64,000 nucleotides of DNA from Peromyscus leucopus (GCF_004664715.2 NC_051072.1:33940642-34004641), one strand, 5' to 3'; counted from the first letter of the stretch, positions 1 to 13,528 are shown. Program-made: numbers and translations. The notes: generated from the sequence alone by a model not told the origin.

Positions 1-213
1 TCTGTATGGGTATCAAACACTCACAACCCAAGAGTGAGAGGGAACAGCTTTGGTGTCTATGGAAAGAATCTTGGAAGAGAGAAAAGAGAGAGGGGGTGGG
101 GAAAGCTGGTATTTCTTCTTAATTTTGTGTGTATGTGTTTTGTGTGTGTGTACATGCACAAGTATGTGTGTACTTGCCCATATGTGTAGAAGCTAGATGT
201 CTATGTTGAGTGT

Positions 214-254
214 CTTCTGCTGATGCTCTCTACTACACCTACCTGTCTGTCTAC

Positions 255-303
<49 letters not shown>

Positions 304-570
304 CACCTACTTACCTACCTACCTATCTACTTATTTATCTATTGATCTACTGACACAAGGTCTCTCCTGAATCTGAATCTAGATTGGCTAGCCAGCATCC
401 TCCCAAGATCCACCTATCTCTGGTCTCCCTTTCATCCAAGTGCTGGGCTTATAGATATCCACTGCCACACCAGCTCCCTTTACATGGATGCTGGGAACCC
501 CAAATTAGGTCCTCATGATTACAGAGCAGGTGCTTTATCCACTGAGCCATCTCCTTTACCCTATTCTTAA
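214..570 (-). repeat. Composite tRNA/B1-type SINE, antisense, with internal TATC repeat
   Basis: Reading the minus strand, it begins with a tRNA-like head (reverse complement of CACTGAGCCATCTCC) and continues into the B1-related body (reverse complement of the AGTGCTGGGCTTATAG region). A (TATC)n tract sits where the A-rich linker normally is. The subfamily (B4/ID_B1-like) is not certain. Confidence 0.7.
255..303. repeat. (TATC)n microsatellite
   Basis: About twelve tandem TATC units within a SINE, mirrored by a TAGA tract at 1395-1446. Confidence 0.95.
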
Positions 571-1303
571 TATTGTTAGAGTTACAATTATTGCAATTGC
601 GTATATTCAGTTTTTGTCCAGTCTATACTTGATGATTTGTGTATAGAAAAGTTATATTCACTATGCTGCACAAACTTAAACTGCAGACTTTTTCTAGCCC
701 TTTCAGCTCACAGAATACTGTGGCAGCCACTGATTTTAAATATATTGTAGTTTCTCTTGAAGATTTCTCTGTTTTCGTTGCCCAAACAGTTAAAAATAAA
801 CTAGAATTGTAAGCAAAGACTCCTGCCTTATCATTCTGTGCTCTAAACCTGCAACTGCAATTCTTGCTTTTATCAGTTTAAAGTGAATGAAGATAGTCTA
901 TAGTAAGAAGCTTTCTGTATGAAAAGTGAGGTTAGTGTTGCAACAGAACTAGGCAAATGAAAGCGCACTGGATTGTCACACAAAGACATTGTCAGTGTCT
1001 GAGATTAGTTCATTGTTGGTTAAAAAGCATGAGGAAAGCCACCGCTTCAATGACCACATTGGACACTGGCAGCTGTCATTCATCGAAAGGTGGCCTTTGT
1101 TTGTCTTTGTGCAGGCCTGAGTTCATTGCCATGGATACCATGTAGCTGTGCAGACAGAATACAAGCTGGATTCTGGCCAGAGCAGCCAGACAGCTCTATT
1201 CTGAATTGTTTCACAGTTACATTCAGTTCCTTTGGCCCACAGCTTCTTCAATGCTTGGTAGAGTAAGAACCATCTTGGATTTTATAACCCTTTCTAAATC
1301 TCT

Positions 1304-1394
1304 GGGAGACCAGAGATAGGTGGATCCTGGGAGGATGCTGGCTAGCCAATCTAGATGTAACAGCAAGCTCCAGATTCAGAAGAGACCTTGTTTC

Positions 1395-1446
<52 letters not shown>

Positions 1447-1468
1447 TAGTAGAGAGCAACAGCAGAGA
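1304..1468 (+). repeat. Partial composite SINE, inverted partner of 214-428
   Basis: Matches the reverse complement of 214-428 on both sides of its tetranucleotide tract. It lacks the SINE head, so it starts abruptly in the SINE body. Confidence 0.8.
1395..1446. repeat. (GATA)n microsatellite
   Basis: Thirteen tandem GATA units, the complement of the TATC tract 1.1 kb upstream. Confidence 0.95.
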
Positions 1469-2129
1469 ACTGGGTGCATGAAGCAGATAGTTTTCATTAA
1501 TTGATAAGGTTTTCTAGGTATTTGTTAATGGTCTTGGGGGGGAGCAAAAGGAAAATTTAGCCTGAAAATTATAAGACTCTTACATGATCTTTATTTATCT
1601 TTTAGAATAAAAATATAATATGTAATCCTAATGAAGCTACAATACAGATTTGAAAATGATCTATGCACATATAGCAAATAAGAAATTCCTTCATTACAAC
1701 AATGCTTAATATTTGCCCCCAAATAATCAGGCTGTAATAGTATCATTGCAATATTATTTCTGATTATTGTTCAGAAGAGGGTCAAGGCCTTATGACATTG
1801 TTAGCCTCTGGTCAACATACAGTCCTATAATTTCTTTTTTTGCTTCACGGCCTCCTGTCCAGATGTACTCAAGCTATGGACGCCTGATTTGCAAATCAAT
1901 TTAATTCTGTTTCACTGAAGTACGTGTGTCTCAGGAAGCACACGCATCCTTCATGCAATTCAGTGTCACTCCCCACGTGGGCCCTTTTGGAAGCTCTCCC
2001 ATGCTGTTTTCAAATGCTGTTTGCTCTGGTTGACTGTGAGCTCTGAGAAGACAAGCCTCCTCCTCCCTCTTCTGTATCAAGGACTTTGTTAATTCTTTAA
2101 AAATCGCTCTTGCGTTTATTCATTTAGTG

Positions 2130-2285
2130 GAGGAGGAGCGCACACCTTGGCACATGTGTGGAGGTCAGAGGACACTGGTGGGAGTCAGTCCCCTCCTTCC
2201 ACATATGGGTTCTGGGGTGGAACTCAGGTAGCTAGACTTGGCACCAAGTGTCCTAACCTGCTGAGCACCGTCACTGGCCTTGTGA
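2130..2285 (-). repeat. Rodent tRNA-derived SINE fragment, antisense
   Basis: Contains the typical GTGTGGAGGTCAGAGGACA block and ends in a reversed tRNA-like head (CTGCTGAGCACCGTC). The subfamily is not assigned. Confidence 0.6.
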
Positions 2286-3344
2286 ACCTTTTGCTTGTGA
2301 AACACAAATGAATTTAAGAATCACAGCAGAGTTGTCCATCTTTGTGTTGATTGATAGGACTTTACCAGCCAGTTATGTGTGATCCAAAGACAGCCTTCCT
2401 TCCGCTCCATTTTATTCTCTTAATGATGTGTATTGATAATATTCTTAATGGAAATGTAGTGGAACTTGGATGTTGTGATAATTGCTTTCATTTTCTTTTA
2501 TTTTAACTGTAACTTCAAGGGAAGTTCCTAATTCAATGTTATAAAGATATTGTATTGCATTCCCTAAAACAGTATTTACTTTGAATTTTAATGTAGACCT
2601 ACATTTTCCTGTAGTAGATTTTTGTGAATGAGAGAAGTCAAGAATCATGTTTTTTATATAGATAACTGATAATCTTAGCATCATTTGTTGAATGAAGAGT
2701 TCATTCTTCAGTCTCTCCTTTATCCCAGACAAGAAGTGTGGATACTTGCCTCTAGCTCTTGCTTCTCCACTGTCTTCCAAAATTACTCTGTCTTAATTAC
2801 AGCAGATGCACAGGATCTCCAATAGAGCATTTTTCTATCTATTTCTTTTTCGGGAGTGTCTTGGTCTTGACATTTTAATATATAATTTGGAATTAGCTTG
2901 TTAATACCAATGCATTTCTTTAGCTTTTAAAATGTCTAGAATATTTAACTGTATTGAAGCTGTAAATTAATTTTTGGATAACGGACATATTTGCAAATAA
3001 TGAGTTCTCTAACCCACCATTCTAGTAAATTCTTCATTTGCTTAGGTCTTTCATCTTTTCAGTAATGATTTATAGTTTTCTGTACAGAGAACTCTTAATG
3101 GATTATAGGAGAAAATTTACATTTTATGTATGTATGTTAGAGTTTTCGTTAGGAATGTGATACTTTTTGATATTATTATAAGCAATGATTTCTTAAAATG
3201 GTTTTCTAAATGATATCAAGATTTTGATACATTGAAATGTAATTTCTGTATCATTATTTTATATAGTTCTGTCCCAGGATCTGACAGAGTGGTAGGAGAA
3301 CTTACTCCTGAGAAAGTGGTTCCCTAACCTCCAAAGGTATGCCA

Positions 3345-3345
<1 letters not shown>

Positions 3346-3390
<45 letters not shown>
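3346..3390. repeat. (CA)n microsatellite
   Basis: 45 bp uninterrupted CA tract. Confidence 0.95.
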
Positions 3391-3394
<4 letters not shown>

Positions 3395-4117
3395 TTTATT
3401 GGTTATTTTATTCACTGGTTCAAACATATTTTAATCTTCTTTGATTGTAGTTGTTCATTCATTATCCTATCAGGTATATATATTTTTTTAACCTTTAATA
3501 ATCTTTTCTTGTCACACTGACCCAAACAGGGCCTTCAATACAGTAACAAATGCTGTGTTGAATATTGAAAAGAAGAGGCAAGAGGAGAGTCCTTGTCATG
3601 AACAGATTTCATTATGTCAGCACCTCAGTGCTCAGTGCATTGTTGACCATGGGCTGTTCAAAGATATTCTTTCATCATATGATTCTCCTTCCCTGTTACT
3701 TTGCCAACCTATTTTTTAAATTGACAGCTGATTTACTTTAATAAATATTTTTCTGCATCTTGAGGATCATGTAAATTTTCTCCTATAATCCATTAACACA
3801 GCAAATGACATTGACTGCTTTTCAGACATGATGAAAGTCTCGTATTAGTGGACTGTGTCTGACTTGATCAACATTTATAATGGGTTGTTGGATTAGTTTT
3901 TGTATTCGTGTTCATGATTGAGATTAGTTTTTGATTTGATTTTTATGCACTCTTCCTTTGGATTTTTATGTCAAGACCGAGCTATTACCATAAAATGGAA
4001 ACCATTTCCTTTTTTTTTTTTTTTTTTTTTGAGTCTCTCAAATTTTTCTGTGAGCTCACAAAATACCTCATCCTTGCTACACAAGGATGGCTTGAGTCTC
4101 ATCACCAGAACCCATGG

Positions 4118-4340
4118 AAAATCAGATGTGGTGGCTTGCATCTGTAATTCCAGCACTCCTATTGGGAGATGATAGGTGGAAACAAGAGTTTCCTGGAAGC
4201 TTTCAGGCCTGCTAGCCTGGAATACAGAGAGCAACTGAAACAACAAGATAGACCCTGCATTTGCAGGAGGAAGGAGAAAGCCACCTCCTGACCATCGTCC
4301 TCTGACTCCCGTAGTCACATGTGCAGGCAGAAACGTGACA
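4118..4340 (+). repeat. Composite B1-related SINE fragment, sense
   Basis: GATGTGGTGGCTTGCATCTG followed by AATTCCAGCACT, the AGCCTGGAATACAG body and a CCTCTGACTCCC tail. It is diverged and old. Confidence 0.6.
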
Positions 4341-4419
4341 TGTGCACATATACCACGATTTTTAGGAAAAAAAGTTTAGATAAATTTAGCTCATTTTTTT
4401 TCATATTCCTTTAAAGTAT

Positions 4420-4422
4420 TTA

Positions 4423-4457
<35 letters not shown>

Positions 4458-4590
4458 TGCCTAGAGGCCAGAAAACAGTGTTCAATCTCTGGAGTTGGGG
4501 ATGTTAGTCTCCCTATGTACGGGGAACTGAATTCAGGTCCACCAGAAGAACAGCAAGTGTTCCTAACTGCTGAGCCATGCCACAACTCCC
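4420..4590 (-). repeat. (TG)n tract plus antisense tRNA-derived SINE
   Basis: A (TG)n run at 4425-4456 leads into a reversed SINE ending in CTGCTGAGCCATGCC. Confidence 0.65.
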
Positions 4591-4909
4591 TTTGTAATAT
4601 TCTTGACAGGAAGCTCTGGGGAAAAAAGTTTCTCCTTTTTTTTTTTAGAGTGTAAATTTAAACAACAGCTTAGATGTTTGAATTAGTTTTAGAATGTCTA
4701 ATATTTATCTTTTTGCCCTGTAACTTTTTGTCTTTCCATTATGTCAGACTTTATTAAGTAACAATACATTCACACAGGGTATCATTTTATTGGCTATAAT
4801 TTACCAAGTAGTCTGGATAGTTGGCTATTACCAACCTTGGTTTTGGTTTTTCTTATAATTATTATCCCAATCTTTTTTGGAATTCCAATTGTTTGCTTGA
4901 ACTCTCAAA

Positions 4910-5264
4910 TGTCTTAGTTGCTTTTCTTTTTGCTGTGTCAAAACCTCTTGAACAAGGCAACTTATAGAAGAAAGAGTTTATTGAGGGCTTGCAGTTTCAG
5001 AGGGTGAGGTCATGACCATCATGGCAGGGAGCATGGCAGCAGGCAGAAGGTCATGGCATCAGAGCACTAGGTGAGCATGTACATCTTCATCCACAAGCAC
5101 AAGGTGGAGAGGGCTAACTGGGAATGGAATGAGCTTTTGAAACCTCAAAGCCCACCTGCAGTGACACACCTCCTAAGCTTTTCCAAATAATTCCACCAAC
5201 TGGGGACCAAGCATTCAAATATATGAGCCTGGGGGTGGGGGAAATTCTCATTCAAACCACCACA
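4910..5264 (-). mobile_element. Solo LTR of MaLR type (MT class), antisense
   Basis: On the minus strand it starts TGTGGTGGTTTGAATGAGAA and ends ...CAACTAAGACA, the terminal pattern of rodent ERVL-MaLR LTRs. Only the LTR is present; there is no internal region. Confidence 0.7.
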
Positions 5265-7277
5265 ACACCTCATACTACATAGTAATTATATCTACATGTG
5301 TATAAGTTACAGAGTATGACTAAAGATGCTTCATCAGAATTCATGGATGCCGTACAGAAGTCAGAGACAAAACACTGGTAGACATGAAAATAGGATCTTT
5401 TTGTGGGAGGTTAGGTAATGAACCCCATTTGGAGAAATGTGTAGATGCTGCTGCAGAACCAAGCTGCAGGGTCACAGGGTTGCGTCAAACATTAGGATTG
5501 AGTTGAGCTGCAGAAACAAAGTACAGAAACATGGAGGCCACAGGTTAAGTTGTAGGGCTAAATCCAAACAGACGAACATTTTACCTTATATTTACAAGTT
5601 GTTCTTATTCATAAATTTTGTCATTTAAATTTTCAAGTGAATAGGAAATGATTTTCAAGACCTCAGCTTTTAATTAGTGTAAGGTCTATATAACAGTTCA
5701 TTGTCACGCCTGTTCTTCATCATTCTCACCAGAAGGTTATGAAATTTATAAAGTGTCAAAGAAGCAAGTTTTTAGTTTCACTTACTATTTACACGCTGTG
5801 CTTATGTCCATTTCAAAAATTTGGGGTCATATTTCTGTACTCTTCCTTATTTTCCTCATGACATTTCTCAACCAGCATATTTAAAAATATTCTTCATCCC
5901 CATTTTTTTCATTTCTCGTTTTCTTGGACTTCAGTAACACACGAAATTGATGGTCCATTTCTCACAAGTTTTTATTTGCAAATTTGCCTCGTCATTAATA
6001 TGTGTTTACCGTGTCATCTGTCATCCCTAGGGGTTACATTTCAATACCTCCAGGGGATGTCTGAAACCATAGATATTACAAAACCTTTCCCCTTTACCTA
6101 CATATATATCATAGTTTTATTTGTAAATTAAGCATAATTGTCTGTGTACAGTCAAGCTCAACTGCGATCCCAACACTCAGGGAGATGAGTCCAGAATCAC
6201 CCTGGTCTATATAATGTAGTGAAACCAGCCAGGCTACGTCATAATACCTTTTTGCAAAAGAAAAAGAAAATAGGCACAGAAAATACTAATAATTTAATAA
6301 CAAATAAAAAAAGAATAATAATAAAAGTGCCGTAATAAAGTTGTGTGAATGTGGTCTCCCTCAAAAAAAGATATAGTATCACTCTACCTTTTCCTTTGTG
6401 ATGATGCAATGCTTATGTGATAAGGTGATGTGAGATGACTTACCCAGACTTTGTGACATGGCATTGGATGACTATATAAGGACTACCCAAACATAATCTC
6501 TGCAAGACCATGATAAATATGAGATGACTATTCAGTGTCTAGCAGGCAAGTAGCTTGGATATGCTTGAAAGAGGGGTGATTTATGCTCCAGGAGCATGGA
6601 GAAGGCAATCTCATTGGGCTACTTAGACTAGCATGCAAACTAAGACACAAGTTGTTTGTTTCTAAAATTTTTGTTTACTATTTGGGTCATGGCTTATTGT
6701 GGGACTCTGATCTGTGAAAGAAACTGTGGAAGAGAAGAGGGTGTGCTACTATATTCAGAGCCCCCAAATCAATAGCAGAGGAGTTTTTGTGGTGGGACAG
6801 GAACACAACGGCAAAACACTGGATTTTCCCAGTACATGTTTTCCCAGCTGAGGTCAGTAGGGAAGTGCTCTGCTGCTCTGTCACAGCTTTCCTGGCATAC
6901 ACACGTGTTCTTATTCTAGTCCCTATTTCTTTCATATATGTAGGCATGCATGTATGTATGTATGTATCTTTGGCTTTTAATTGACTCTGTTGTTCTAGAA
7001 CAGCTGCCTCCAAATGCAGTGCTGAAGTTCTAATGAAGTGTGAAAGAGTCCACACAGCCTTCCAGAGAAATTCTGTATGTTAAGCAGTCTTCCTTCGGCA
7101 TGAATCAATGTATCCTGCTTTCTCCTGGTTAGCTATTGTACCATTGTTGGATATTTAGGTTGCATCCTGTGGGATTTCCTTCACCCCTACTGTATATAAT
7201 GAAGCTATACAAGAAGTTTTTTTTTTTTCTCCTGTTTCCTTTTGGATGATTTCCCAAAGCAGTGTTGCAATGCCAGA

Positions 7278-7280
<3 letters not shown>

Positions 7281-7325
<45 letters not shown>
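7281..7325. repeat. (TG)n microsatellite
   Basis: 45 bp pure TG tract. Confidence 0.95.
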
Positions 7326-7327
<2 letters not shown>

Positions 7328-7788
7328 GCTCTTGTCACATACTCAACAATATAGCCATCTGCAATGCAGAAATCTATCAACTTCCTCAACATTATATTTT
7401 TCATTTACTTTTTGTAATTTGTCAAATATAAAGTGATACACTCATCCCCTTTATTCACAAGGAATCACTGCTTTCCAGTTACGACTTTGGGATGTATATC
7501 TTGTGAAAAATATCTATAGATTCAGGTCAAAGAATTTAAAGCTAGGGCCCTCTGATATTGACCCCAAAGAAATCTCAAGAACTCATCTAGTTCAGCATGC
7601 TCCTGCTTCATTTTTACACCTGGAATTTGAAATGATTAGCACCTGGGACTCCAGCCTTCAGTGTCCTATATGTGTTTTCAAGATGCCTTCTGATCACCCT
7701 CTGAATATTTCCTTGAAAACCGCCCTTTTGTCTTCATTGTTATTGTTACAAACAGTCCCAACAGCTTTCACTTAAAGACAATCCTTGG

Positions 7789-7946
7789 GCCGGGCGGTGG
7801 TGGCACATGCCTTTAATCCCAGCACTCGGGAGGCAGAGCCAGGCGGATCTCTGTGAGTTCGAGGCCAGCCTGGGCTACCAAGTGAGCTCTAGGAAAGGCG
7901 CAAAGCTACGCAGAAAAACCCTGTCTCGAAAAACCAAAAAAAAAAA
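7789..7946 (+). mobile_element. B1 SINE, young, with 15 bp target-site duplication
   Basis: Starts GCCGGGCGGTGGTGGCACAT and carries the CGAGGCCAGCCTGGGC block, the AAAGGCGCAAAGC tail motif and a poly(A) end. The flanks repeat AAAGACAATCCTTGG perfectly at 7774-7788 and 7947-7961. The AAAGGCGC tail is typical of cricetid B1, not of mouse B1. Confidence 0.95.
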
Positions 7947-8344
7947 AAAGACAATCCTTGGCACTTTCAGGTGTCAGAAACTTTCAGCAGGGAAGAAAGA
8001 CATTCTGTTTGCCACAGCAATTCACTATGGCCAGCAGTCTGTGGATTGCACTGGTTAGCTATTAACGGTGCTGTCACCCCAAGCCAGTGTCCTAACCATC
8101 GTTTATTATGTCTCGTTCTTCTGCTGGGGTGTCCAGGAGTGTCCTGATGGGATTCTGGCCATTTGCTGCTGTCAGAGGGCAGGCAGCATTCCCTTTCTGT
8201 GGAGTATCCATTTGTCTCTCTAGCAAGGCATCTGTTACATAACCTGACTTCATGTGTGGTGACTTGGGCTCCAAAGGCAAGAATCTCAAAAGAATACTGG
8301 GAAGAAGTTGGAAGACATGTCTTGGTGGTGTCGAGCACATTCTG

Positions 8345-8520
8345 TTCATGGAGAGGGCCTGAGTTTAACTCCCAGCCACCGTGTAAGGTGGCTCACAGGC
8401 TCAGAACCATATGTACCTCTAGATCCAAGGAGACCAGACACCTCTGTCCTCCAAGGACACCTGCACTAATGTGTCCAAACCTACACAGAGACACACTATG
8501 CACATAATTAAAAATGATCA
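8345..8520 (+). repeat. B3-like SINE fragment, sense
   Basis: Begins inside the element at GGGCCTGAGTTTAACTCCCA, continues GGTGGCTCACAGGCTCAGAA and ends in an A-rich tail; the 5' head is missing. Confidence 0.6.
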
Positions 8521-9561
8521 AAACCTTAAAGAATGCTGAGAGAAAGTCATGGTTATCTCTGTCTTTGACTTAGAAATCACATCACTGCATCTCTTCATCC
8601 AACAGTGAGCAAGTCCCACTTCACATCAGGGAGAGGCAAATGAGATTCTGCCTCCTGATGGAAGAGTATCAAAATATTCCACCACGGAAACTTAAACAAC
8701 TTAATGTTGCTTATGAGACTGCTCACTGTTTAGACTACAGTTCAGACATCAGCGTTGCTGACATCTGGGGCTTGATAGTTCTTCTAGACCCGGGGGAGGG
8801 GAATGGACCGGGAAGCACAGGATACTGTGTAGCGTATCTGGCCTCCACCCACTAGATAGTACACCCCAGTGTGACAGTCAAAACTATATCAGACATTACC
8901 AAATGTCCCCTTAGGGGAAACCACTGAAGAAAACAATCTTGTATTGAGAGCGTTTCCTGCTCATGGCCACATAGAACTGAAGTTATGAAGAGTAGGTTAC
9001 ATGCCATCGCTTTTCTAGGTGGCTTTAGATAAATCACTAGCAAATTACTTTTACTTTGTTGGTTCACAAGGAGGATCAAGTGTAAATGTTATGAAGGGGA
9101 AACACTTTACATATTGCAAATCCATAGACTGGTATTCATTCATTTTTATTATCATGTATTTAACTTAGGGGAACATTAAAATAATGGCATGCCCATCATA
9201 TGCCACTTGAGTGTCAGACATTAGGAAACTGGAAGCAGCCTCTCCCTCCCAAAAGCTAATGTTGCTGTATGTCACTCTCCCAGTTCATTTTTCTTTCTTT
9301 ATGAAAGCCAAGGTCAGGGTTACGCTGCTGCAGTCATGAGAAGTTGAAGGTACCACTTTTCACATTCGACTTGTATACTTTTTGTGTGTCTGTATCTGTA
9401 AGCCAAAAATTACAGCGCTTAACTGTACATGTCATGTGCTCATTTTCAAAGGACTGCAGCTTTTAAACCTGATTGTTTTCATGGGGAGAAGGTACCTTCT
9501 GCCTGCACTGTGATCCTTTTTGTACTGAAGACAATACTACTAAAACCAGATTGTCTGTGGT

Positions 9562-9583
9562 TGTGTGTGTGTGTGTGTGTGTG
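9562..9583. repeat. Short (GT)n tract
   Basis: 22 bp TG/GT run. Confidence 0.9.
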
Positions 9584-12038
9584 CAGAAGATCTTATGTGA
9601 TCTATCACCATTTCCTGTACCACGTATATTCTTCATAATGATTAGCTGCACTTAGAGTTGAAGACTGTTTGCTTAATTCCATAGTAGGGTCTGTATCACC
9701 CACTTCCTGTCAGTGTGGCTTCCTGGGAGGGTCCACGGACTGATACTATTTTCTTGGGTTTTATGGTGTGCTTTTTCTGTGTGTCAGCAGAATGCAGCCA
9801 TCTGTCATCTGACTACTCATGATGCAGCATTTAGAAAATTAAATGGGAATTTGTTCAGGATATGCTCGTTTGTCTGTGGTGAAAGTGGGTGTGTCCTACA
9901 AAGTGGTGTTGTTTGTGAAAGTTCCCAAGATGTGTGCTAGTCTCAAGCAAGCACAATGATACAAAGAGTGAAAATAAAACAAGAAGAAACTGGCTTTCCT
10001 TTGTGCCGATCACAGGTTGGGCGTGGTTGAGAGTTTCTCAGGCATTATCTGATGTATGGGAGGAACACATATTGACTTGTTTTTATGGTGAGAAAGCAGC
10101 AGTGGTCACAGACTGAGAAGCTTAATCACAAGGCTGCTCAAACCTCACAGGCCAAGCTCTTAGATACCACAGCCATACTATTGCCCTTGCTCCACTAGTG
10201 GATATTTGTTTACATTACAAAAATAACTTACTTCTGCCTTTGTCATAATTCTGCCATCCTACCAGCATCAAATGTGAATGATTTTTTTAGGGTTCTCCTA
10301 CAACTGCATTAGAAGAAAATTGAGATGTTCTATAGAACTCTAAATAGAAAACAAACTATGTATATTTGCATGAACACAGGAATTCACAGTATATACTTTT
10401 AATGCATGCATTTATAATTTGTATTTGTACAGAATAATATGTAACACGTAGTCATTAATGTGTCTACTAATCCATCCATTGATAAGTCAGCTCAGCACCC
10501 TACATTCCGTTGCTTTGAATCAGCCAGAACTCTCAGTCATTTCTTTATTAAGCAGGTCTTTGTTGCCCATCCACTGTTCATTGTTTATAGGTTAACTGGT
10601 TAACTGGTTTTTGTTCATTCAACAATTACTACTGATAGTCTCTACCGTAAGGACTGGGACATATGCCAGCTAATAAAGTAAGCATGATCCCTACTCTTAT
10701 GGACAAACAGGCTAAGTATAAAACACACAGAGATTAAGTTTTAGGGATATCTCTGTACAGGCCCTGCCCATACACTCACGCAGCCTGATATTTTTATTAA
10801 ATATGAAAGAGTTAATATTATTGTCTCTCTCCCAATATATTTCAACAACAAAGACATCAACCACAAGCCAATTGTTAAATTTTGCAGTCCAGCGTTCTGG
10901 ATTAATCCCTGGAAAAGAAAACTTAAGGTACCTTGAAACGTCCTAATTCCTATATGATTGGAAAACAACCCCAAACATTTACATGACATTAAAAATAAAA
11001 TGTACAGAGAAGAGGATCTACTTATCTGCTATAATTTCACCATGATAAAAGGAAGAAGTGAATCGTGTCATTGCATTTAGAGAATTATTTTATAAAAACT
11101 GTTATTTTAATAGGCAATTTAAAAATGTGCAGCCACGAACTGTTGGAAAAAGATTACTGTAGATGTGTTTGGGGAATCAGTATTTTATTGTCAGTTTTTG
11201 AAAATGTTCCTGGTGTTGCTTTTTTTTTATCCCAAATAAATATTTTTCCTACAAATTTGTCTAGCAAAATAATTTTATTTCTTTGAAGAACTTCTCTTTC
11301 TCAAATTTTAGAAGTTTCAATCCCTGCAAAAGCACCATGTCTCCCTTTCCACCTATTTTAATAGGTTGGGCAGATGATAAAAGCATATGGCATGGGGATT
11401 ATATTTGATTATGAATAAATAAATAAAACATAATGAAGAAGACAAAGAATGCTGGGTAGAAATGGGAGCAATTATGTTGTTTGTATAGATTTTATATTAG
11501 TTATTTATTATGGTATGACAAATTGCCACGCTGTACTGATGTGAAATAATATGCACCTTCCTGAGTTTCTGATGGTCCGGAGTCTGGACGTGGCTTCATT
11601 GGAGCCTTTTCAGACTTTTTTTTAGAAGGCTGTAATGGTGGTGTTGGGTGGAGGTAGGTCTCATTTGATTTTCTGCCTGAAAAAAAGATTGCCTTTCTGC
11701 TCATCACACCGATGGCAGGCATTCACCATGACATTTACCTCTATGTTTGCTTTTAATCTTCCCATGTATTATATAAAGTTGAGGGTCCTCCTTTCACCTA
11801 AAGGCATGAATGTCAGGAGATGAGGATCACGGGAGGAACTCTCCAGTCTGTCTGCCATAGGTGTGAGGGAAGAGTCTCTGAGAGGTTGATATGTGAGAGT
11901 AGCTGGGAGGCAGAGTGAATCCATGGCTCTCTGGAATAAGGCTCATAGCAAGCAGGGGGACAGATTGAGATCGGATGTGTGGGGAGTCATGGTGTCAGCT
12001 ATGTGAGCTTTAGGTAGGGGGGAGAAGAGGTTCTAGAA

Positions 12039-12260
12039 CAGTGGTTCTCAAACTGTGCATTTCGACCCATTGGGGGTCAAATGACCCTTTCACAGGAGTC
12101 TCCTAAGACCCTCAGTTAACACAGATATTTACATTATGATTCATAATAGTAGCAAAATTACAGCTATGAAGTAGCAATGAAAATAATTTTATGGTTGGGG
12201 GTCACCACAACATTAGGAACTGTTTTAAAGGGTCGCAGCATGGAAGGTTGAGAACCACTG
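12039..12260 (+). mobile_element. Non-autonomous hAT-Charlie-type DNA transposon (222 bp)
   Basis: Terminal inverted repeats CAGTGGTTCTCAA ... TTGAGAACCACTG, with 8-bp flanks TTCTAGAA and TCCTAGAG that look like a diverged target-site duplication. The internal sequence has no coding capacity. It matches the rodent URR1/RCHARR1-like elements as I remember them; the exact name is unsure. Confidence 0.85.
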
Positions 12261-12429
12261 TCCTAGAGGTAGAGGAGAACTGAGCATGTGGCTGTGATGC
12301 AAACTACTCCATGAGATGCAACTGGAGAGGACTGAGGACTTACCAAGGAGATACTAGAAAGGTGTGGGAAGGAAGGCTCAGATGATCAGGGAAGACCATG
12401 TAAAAGATGATCTCAACAAGGATGATACT

Positions 12430-12617
12430 AATAGGCATGTGGAAGGGGATGGAGAAAAGCCCATGAGACTTCAACTCTATACAACGAACTATGAGCAACT
12501 GAGGAAAGGTGTGAGAGGAAGGGGCGATTATCCAATCGATTGTCCAATGCCAAAGAGTCAGCCCTGAAAACATACACACAAGTAACATTATATAGACTGA
12601 ACAGGATATATTTAGGA

Positions 12618-12667
<50 letters not shown>

Positions 12668-12915
12668 CCTCAAAATGCACACGCATATGCATCCAATAAC
12701 AATTAGTAGAAAACAGTTACCATGAATTTGAAGGAGAGGGGTATATAGGAGGTTTTTCAGGAAGAGAAGGAAGAGAGAAATGTAGTTATAGTATAATCTG
12801 AAAAAAAAATGTAGAGAAAGAAGATTGTGGAATTGGGTGGGAGAGGAGAGATAGAGGATCTCAGAGAAGGTATGTGAGGGGGAAAGTGTGATCAGAGTAT
12901 ATGATATGAAAAATT
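12430..12915 (+). mobile_element. LINE-1 3' UTR fragment, sense, with (GT)n
   Basis: Shows the CAGCCCTGAAAACATACA and CAAGTAACATTATATAGACT blocks, then an internal GT run (12621-12666), the ATGAATTTGAAGGAGAGG block and a terminal AGTATATGATATGAAAAATT, all typical of muroid L1 3' ends. Confidence 0.75.
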
Positions 12916-13528
12916 ATTTTAAAAGACACTTTATAGCAAAGTTCCCTGTGGGCAGAGATGTGAGAAGCAGTGCTCGCTTTAATAATGATTGTTCCCCTAT
13001 ATACTGCCTGAAGATGTGTGACACTTACTTTGTAATGAGCAAGCCAGGTAACAGGCCCTGACTAGTCAACTACGTGAGGCGGAGAGAAAAAGTGGGGACA
13101 CCAGCCAGGAAAGGGGCTCCTCTCTTATACAGAAGGAAGGCATTTACCAAGAAGTCAAAAATAGACCATCACTTCAATGAAAGAATTGCAAGGAGTTCTC
13201 CCAGCAACTCTTGGGCCAGCGCGATTTTTTCACTGTCTCGAGCTCAGCTGTCAGGAGACAGCGAGTCTGCCAAGTGCAACTCACCCTCCCGATCCTTTAG
13301 AAAATGAAGGAAATCTATTGAGTTGCTAGGCGGCACCAAGTCACAGTAAATGGACCCAAAAAAACAATTACAGTGGGGCTGTTTGAGATGGCTCTTCCTT
13401 TCAAGATCGAATAGTTGAAATGTGGAAAGGCGTTGACATGACCTGAGCACATGAAGCCATTCTCAAGGACTTGATGTAGTTTCTTTTCTCTTTCTTTCTT
13501 CTTCTCTGCTCCCCACTAGCTCCCCAAA

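Noticed and set aside
8163..8507. 114-codon plus-strand frame
   Set aside because: It partly covers a SINE, shows no family resemblance and has an opposing frame of the same size; considered chance.
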